Source of the DNA: Fructilactobacillus myrtifloralis
GTDB taxonomy: Bacteria; Bacillota; Bacilli; Lactobacillales; Lactobacillaceae
NCBI RefSeq assembly: GCF_024029335.1
Contig: NZ_CP097116.1
Location: 1,240,001-1,304,000, forward strand
DNA length: 64,000 nt
Direction: 5' to 3'
The position numbers were made by a program, and so were the translations under genes. Below are positions 61,550 through 64,000 of the stretch, one piece after another. How positions within the stretch are numbered: position 1 is the first letter of the stretch; every line of letters starts with the position of its first letter. The notes beneath the pieces were generated by a model, which was given only the letters and a program-made list of their open reading frames with translations, was not told the DNA's origin and did no database searches.

Positions 61550-62158
61550 GTGAGTGATTATTATTATACACCGAATCCCGAAGTTGAACATGCTGAAACA
61601 GAATGGGAATTTACCCTTGGAAATACCACGCTCCGTTTCCATTCAGATAACGGCGTGTTTTCTAAGCGGACGGTTGATTACGGTTCGCGGGTCCTCATTC
61701 AAAACGTTGATTTTCAGGACTTACCGGCAGGCGCCGTTTTAGACCTGGGGTGCGGTTACGGACCAATCGGATTATTTTTAGCCGAGACCCACCCCGACCG
61801 GGAGTTTGAGCTGGTGGACGTAAATCAGCGGGCCCTGGAGCTTGCGACGCGCAATGCTGCTGATAATGGGTTGACTAACGTGACGGTGGCAACTTCCGAC
61901 GTATACGCAGGGGTGGCGCAGAGCCAGTATGCCGCCATTGTAACCAACCCACCGGTTCGAGCGGGGAAAGCAGTGGTGTCCGCGATGATTACGGAAGCAG
62001 CCGCCCACCTCGTGCCGGCCGGTCGGTTAAGCGTGGTGTTGCAAAAAAAGCAGGGGGCGCCCTCGGCGGAACGATTGATGCAGCAGACCTTTGGTAACGT
62101 GCGGGTGCTCAAACGCGACAAGGGTTACTACGTATTAGAAAGTACTAAACAATCATGA
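61550..62158 (+). CDS. Class I SAM-dependent methyltransferase, RsmC-like (YbxB)
   Basis: A 202-residue methyltransferase. The SAM motif DLGCGYGPIGLFLA (about 64-77), LVDVNQRALELA and the catalytic NPPVRAG resemble the C-terminal half of RsmC, which methylates G1207 of 16S rRNA in E. coli; the target here is inferred. GTG 61550 follows AAAGGA by 9 nt. The in-frame extension to 61394 crosses the NrdR boxes and is not real. It overlaps tadA by 4 nt. Confidence 0.9.
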   Translation: MSDYYYTPNPEVEHAETEWEFTLGNTTLRFHSDNGVFSKRTVDYGSRVLIQNVDFQDLPAGAVLDLGCGYGPIGLFLAETHPDREFELVDVNQRALELATRNAADNGLTNVTVATSDVYAGVAQSQYAAIVTNPPVRAGKAVVSAMITEAAAHLVPAGRLSVVLQKKQGAPSAERLMQQTFGNVRVLKRDKGYYVLESTKQS

Positions 62159-62646
62159 AAACAGCGGATGAGAAATACATGGGACGAGCGCTAGCCGAAG
62201 CTCGCTTTGCCGCCCAAATTGGTGAGATTCCAATCGGGGCCGTAATTGTGCATGATCACCAGGTGATTGGAACGGGGCATAACCTGCGCGAGCACACCCA
62301 ACTAACGACCCAACATGCCGAGCTAATGGCGATTGAGGCGGCGTGTTTAACCCAGCACAGTTGGCGGCTAACGGACTGTACCCTCTATGTGACGATTGAA
62401 CCCTGCTTAATGTGTGCGGGCGCCATCCTGAACGCCCGGATTCCCCGGGTGGTGTATGGAGCGGCCAACCCGAAGGCGGGCGCTGGAGAGAGTTTATACC
62501 AGGTCCTAACGGATGAACGGCAGAATCACCAGGTGGAGTTACAAACGGGATGTCGGGCTAGCGAAGCGGCCCAGATTATGCAACAATTTTTTCGTTCGAA
62601 ACGGAAAAAGCACCGGAAAAAACCGCGGCAACCACTGGACAATTAA
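62155..62646 (+). CDS. tadA: tRNA-specific adenosine deaminase TadA
   Basis: A 163-residue zinc deaminase that converts A34 to inosine in tRNA-Arg(ACG). The zinc motif HAELMAIEAA and PCLMCAGA (about 83-90) are seen; E in HAE is the proton shuttle. The basic C-terminus (KRKKHRKKPRQ) may help bind tRNA. It overlaps the methyltransferase (ATGA). In this window tRNA-Leu(AAG) would be an additional A34 substrate. Confidence 0.96.
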   Translation: MKTADEKYMGRALAEARFAAQIGEIPIGAVIVHDHQVIGTGHNLREHTQLTTQHAELMAIEAACLTQHSWRLTDCTLYVTIEPCLMCAGAILNARIPRVVYGAANPKAGAGESLYQVLTDERQNHQVELQTGCRASEAAQIMQQFFRSKRKKHRKKPRQPLDN

Positions 62647-62664
62647 GGACAGCTGCGCTATGAT
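62636..62664 (+). promoter_or_regulatory. Promoter of the SRP RNA gene
   Basis: TGGACA (62636-62641) and TATGAT (62659-62664) with a 17-bp spacer, overlapping the end of tadA. Confidence 0.7.
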
Positions 62665-62670
62665 AGTAAC

Positions 62671-62750
62671 TGCCGTAAGGCCTGGAAGCAAAGGTGGACT
62701 TACGAACCGTGTCAGGTCCGGAAGGAAGCAGCACTAAGTATTTTTTGCCT
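62671..62750 (+). ncRNA. ffs: Signal recognition particle RNA (small bacterial type)
   Basis: The invariant SRP hairpin GTCAGGTCCGGAAGGAAGC with its GGAA tetraloop lies at 62711-62729 and is the Ffh-binding domain. Upstream sequence (GCCGTAAGGCCTGGAAGC) is the rest of the 4.5S-like stem. It stands between tadA and dnaX, as in many Firmicutes. Ends are approximate. Confidence 0.9.
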
Positions 62751-62776
62751 TGTGCTTCTTGTTGTTAGCAAATAAG

Positions 62777-62808
62777 CTCCTAGTCAAGTTGACTAGGAGA
62801 TTTTTTTT
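62777..62808 (+). terminator. Terminator of the SRP RNA gene
   Basis: CTCCTAGTCAA and TTGACTAGGAG are perfect 11-base arms around a single G, so the tip must open. A run of eight T follows. Confidence 0.9.
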
Positions 62809-62854
62809 ACCATTTAAGGGCGCACGAAACGGTGGTTAGTTTGAAGTAGGGAAG

Positions 62855-62884
62855 TTGGTAATCACCACTCGTTCTCGCTATAAT
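62855..62884 (+). promoter_or_regulatory. Promoter of dnaX
   Basis: TTGGTA (62855-62860) and TATAAT (62879-62884) at 18 bp spacing. Confidence 0.7.
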
Positions 62885-62920
62885 TAGGGTGAAATGACTG
62901 ATGAAGAAAGGAAGATGAGC

Positions 62921-64000
62921 ATGAGCTATCAAGCTTTATATCGGGTGTGGCGCCCCCAACGATTCGATGAAATTGTCGGGCAACCAGTGATTACAAAAAC
63001 GTTGAAAAACGCCTTGCTAACCGACCAGATTAGCCATGCTTATCTATTTAGTGGACCCCGTGGAACCGGGAAGACGTCAACGGCTAAGATTTTAGCGAAG
63101 GCCGTCAACTGTCAACATCTAGAAGATGGCGAGCCTTGTAACGAATGTGAGACCTGTGTGGCCATTAACCAGGGCGCGCTGAACGATGTGATTGAGATTG
63201 ATGCGGCCTCTAATAATGGGGTTGAAGAGATCCGTAACATCCGGGATAAGGCCAAGTATGCACCCACGGAGGCCACCTATAAGGTGTACATCATTGATGA
63301 AGTGCACATGCTGTCGACGGGGGCCTTTAATGCCCTCCTGAAAACCTTAGAGGAACCACCTAGTCACGTAATCTTCATTTTAGCGACGACGGAACCGCAT
63401 AAAATTCCGGCGACCATCTTATCACGGCTACAACGGTTCGACTTTAAACGGATTAACGCCGCAGACATTCGGGCGCAGATGGAAAAGATTTTACAGGAAA
63501 AGCAGGTCAAATATGATGACCGTGCGGTGAAAATGATTGCGCGCAGTGCCGAGGGGGGGATGCGGGATGCCCTGAGTATCCTTGACCAGGCCCTCTCATA
63601 CGATGCAGACGAACTGACGTATGAGAGTGCGCTCCAGGTAACGGGGAGCGTGGCTCGGGACGAATTACAAAGTTACTTTGAAGCGGTCCTAGCCGGTGAA
63701 GTCGGGGCCGGGCTGAAAGTGGTAGCCGAGCTCCTTGCGGCAGGCAAGGATTCCAGTCAGTTTCTGGAGGATTTGATTGATTACTGTCAAAACCTGTTGT
63801 TGTACCAACAAGATCAAGCGCTCGTTTCCGAGGATGAATTAGGTCTGCTCGGCGATCACTTTGCAAAGATTGCCACCACGGTCCCACAACGTCGACTTTA
63901 TCGCTACGTCGAAATTATTAATGAAGTGCAACAACAGTTACGCTTTACCTATCATCCCGAACTGTATTTGGATATTTTAACCGTTCGGTTGGCGGATGAA
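62921..64000 (+). CDS. dnaX: DNA polymerase III tau/gamma subunit, 5' part
   Basis: The clamp-loader ATPase DnaX; 360 codons are visible before the window ends. YRVWRPQRFDEIVGQ, the P-loop GPRGTGKTSTAKILAKA (about 45-61), a zinc motif (CNECETC), the DEVH box in YIIDEVHMLS and the SRLQRFDFK sensor are in place, followed by the domain III region. ATG 62921 is preceded by AAAGGAAG. The missing C-terminus would bind DnaB and the polymerase. Confidence 0.96.
   Translation, partial: MSYQALYRVWRPQRFDEIVGQPVITKTLKNALLTDQISHAYLFSGPRGTGKTSTAKILAKAVNCQHLEDGEPCNECETCVAINQGALNDVIEIDAASNNGVEEIRNIRDKAKYAPTEATYKVYIIDEVHMLSTGAFNALLKTLEEPPSHVIFILATTEPHKIPATILSRLQRFDFKRINAADIRAQMEKILQEKQVKYDDRAVKMIARSAEGGMRDALSILDQALSYDADELTYESALQVTGSVARDELQSYFEAVLAGEVGAGLKVVAELLAAGKDSSQFLEDLIDYCQNLLLYQQDQALVSEDELGLLGDHFAKIATTVPQRRLYRYVEIINEVQQQLRFTYHPELYLDILTVRLADE

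Overview
The window is a bacterial chromosome segment from a low-copy housekeeping region of a lactic acid bacterium (family Lactobacillaceae). The evidence is the 16S/23S/5S operon, Firmicutes gene orders (mfd-rqcP-divIC-yabR-tilS-hpt-ftsH-hslO-dusB-lysS and cysS-mrnC-rlmB-rae1-sigH-rpmG-secE-nusG-rplKAJL), Lactobacillaceae-typical genes (pepC, dtpT, an L-2-hydroxyisocaproate dehydrogenase relative) and frequent TTG/GTG starts behind strong AGGAGG sites. Base composition is near 45-50 percent G+C except for one AT-rich gene at 57.5-57.9 kb. A heterofermentative, Fructilactobacillus-like species is possible, but this rests only on general impression and needs a 16S comparison.

Layout. 0-5.3 kb: end of an unidentified gene, murF, cshA-type helicase, alr, a MazE-like ORF and mazF (acpS, often found here, is absent). 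5.4-18.4 kb: pth, mfd and the ribosome-rescue/division/tRNA-modification block through lysS. 18.5-24.6 kb: pnuC, then one rRNA operon with tRNA-Asn and tRNA-Thr(CGT). 24.6-34.4 kb: glnRA with a GlnR box, peptide transporter, tRNA-Tyr/Gln, a GntR regulator, pncB-nadE, tex, sprT-like and tRNA-Leu whose loop reads AAG. 34.4-40.6 kb: LCP protein, phosphoglycerate mutase, pepC, rpiA, dut, radA. 40.7-49.8 kb: gltX, cysS, RNA-processing genes, a SigH-like factor, secE-nusG and the ribosomal-protein operons with L1- and L10-type leaders. 49.8-58 kb: the accessory part, with mprF, a SolA-like oxidase, a possible small gene, a methionine T-box controlling mmuP-mmuM, a dehydrogenase broken by one stop codon, and an AT-rich orphan. 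57.9-64 kb: nrdHEF with paired NrdR-like boxes, a methyltransferase, tadA, SRP RNA and the start of dnaX.

How the genes work together. PnuC, PncB and NadE form an NAD salvage set. SolA, MmuP, MmuM and the broken 2-hydroxyacid dehydrogenase sit around a methionine-sensing leader. NrdH/E/F and Dut both serve dNTP supply. TadA lies in the same window as a candidate substrate, tRNA-Leu(AAG). No CRISPR array, prophage, insertion sequence or integrase was seen. I did not find a clearly new multi-gene system. The best leads are the trimmed MazE-like antitoxin, the orphan appended to nrdHEF, the 50-residue ORF beside the T-box, the AAG-reading tRNA-Leu and the duplicated L1-type leader.
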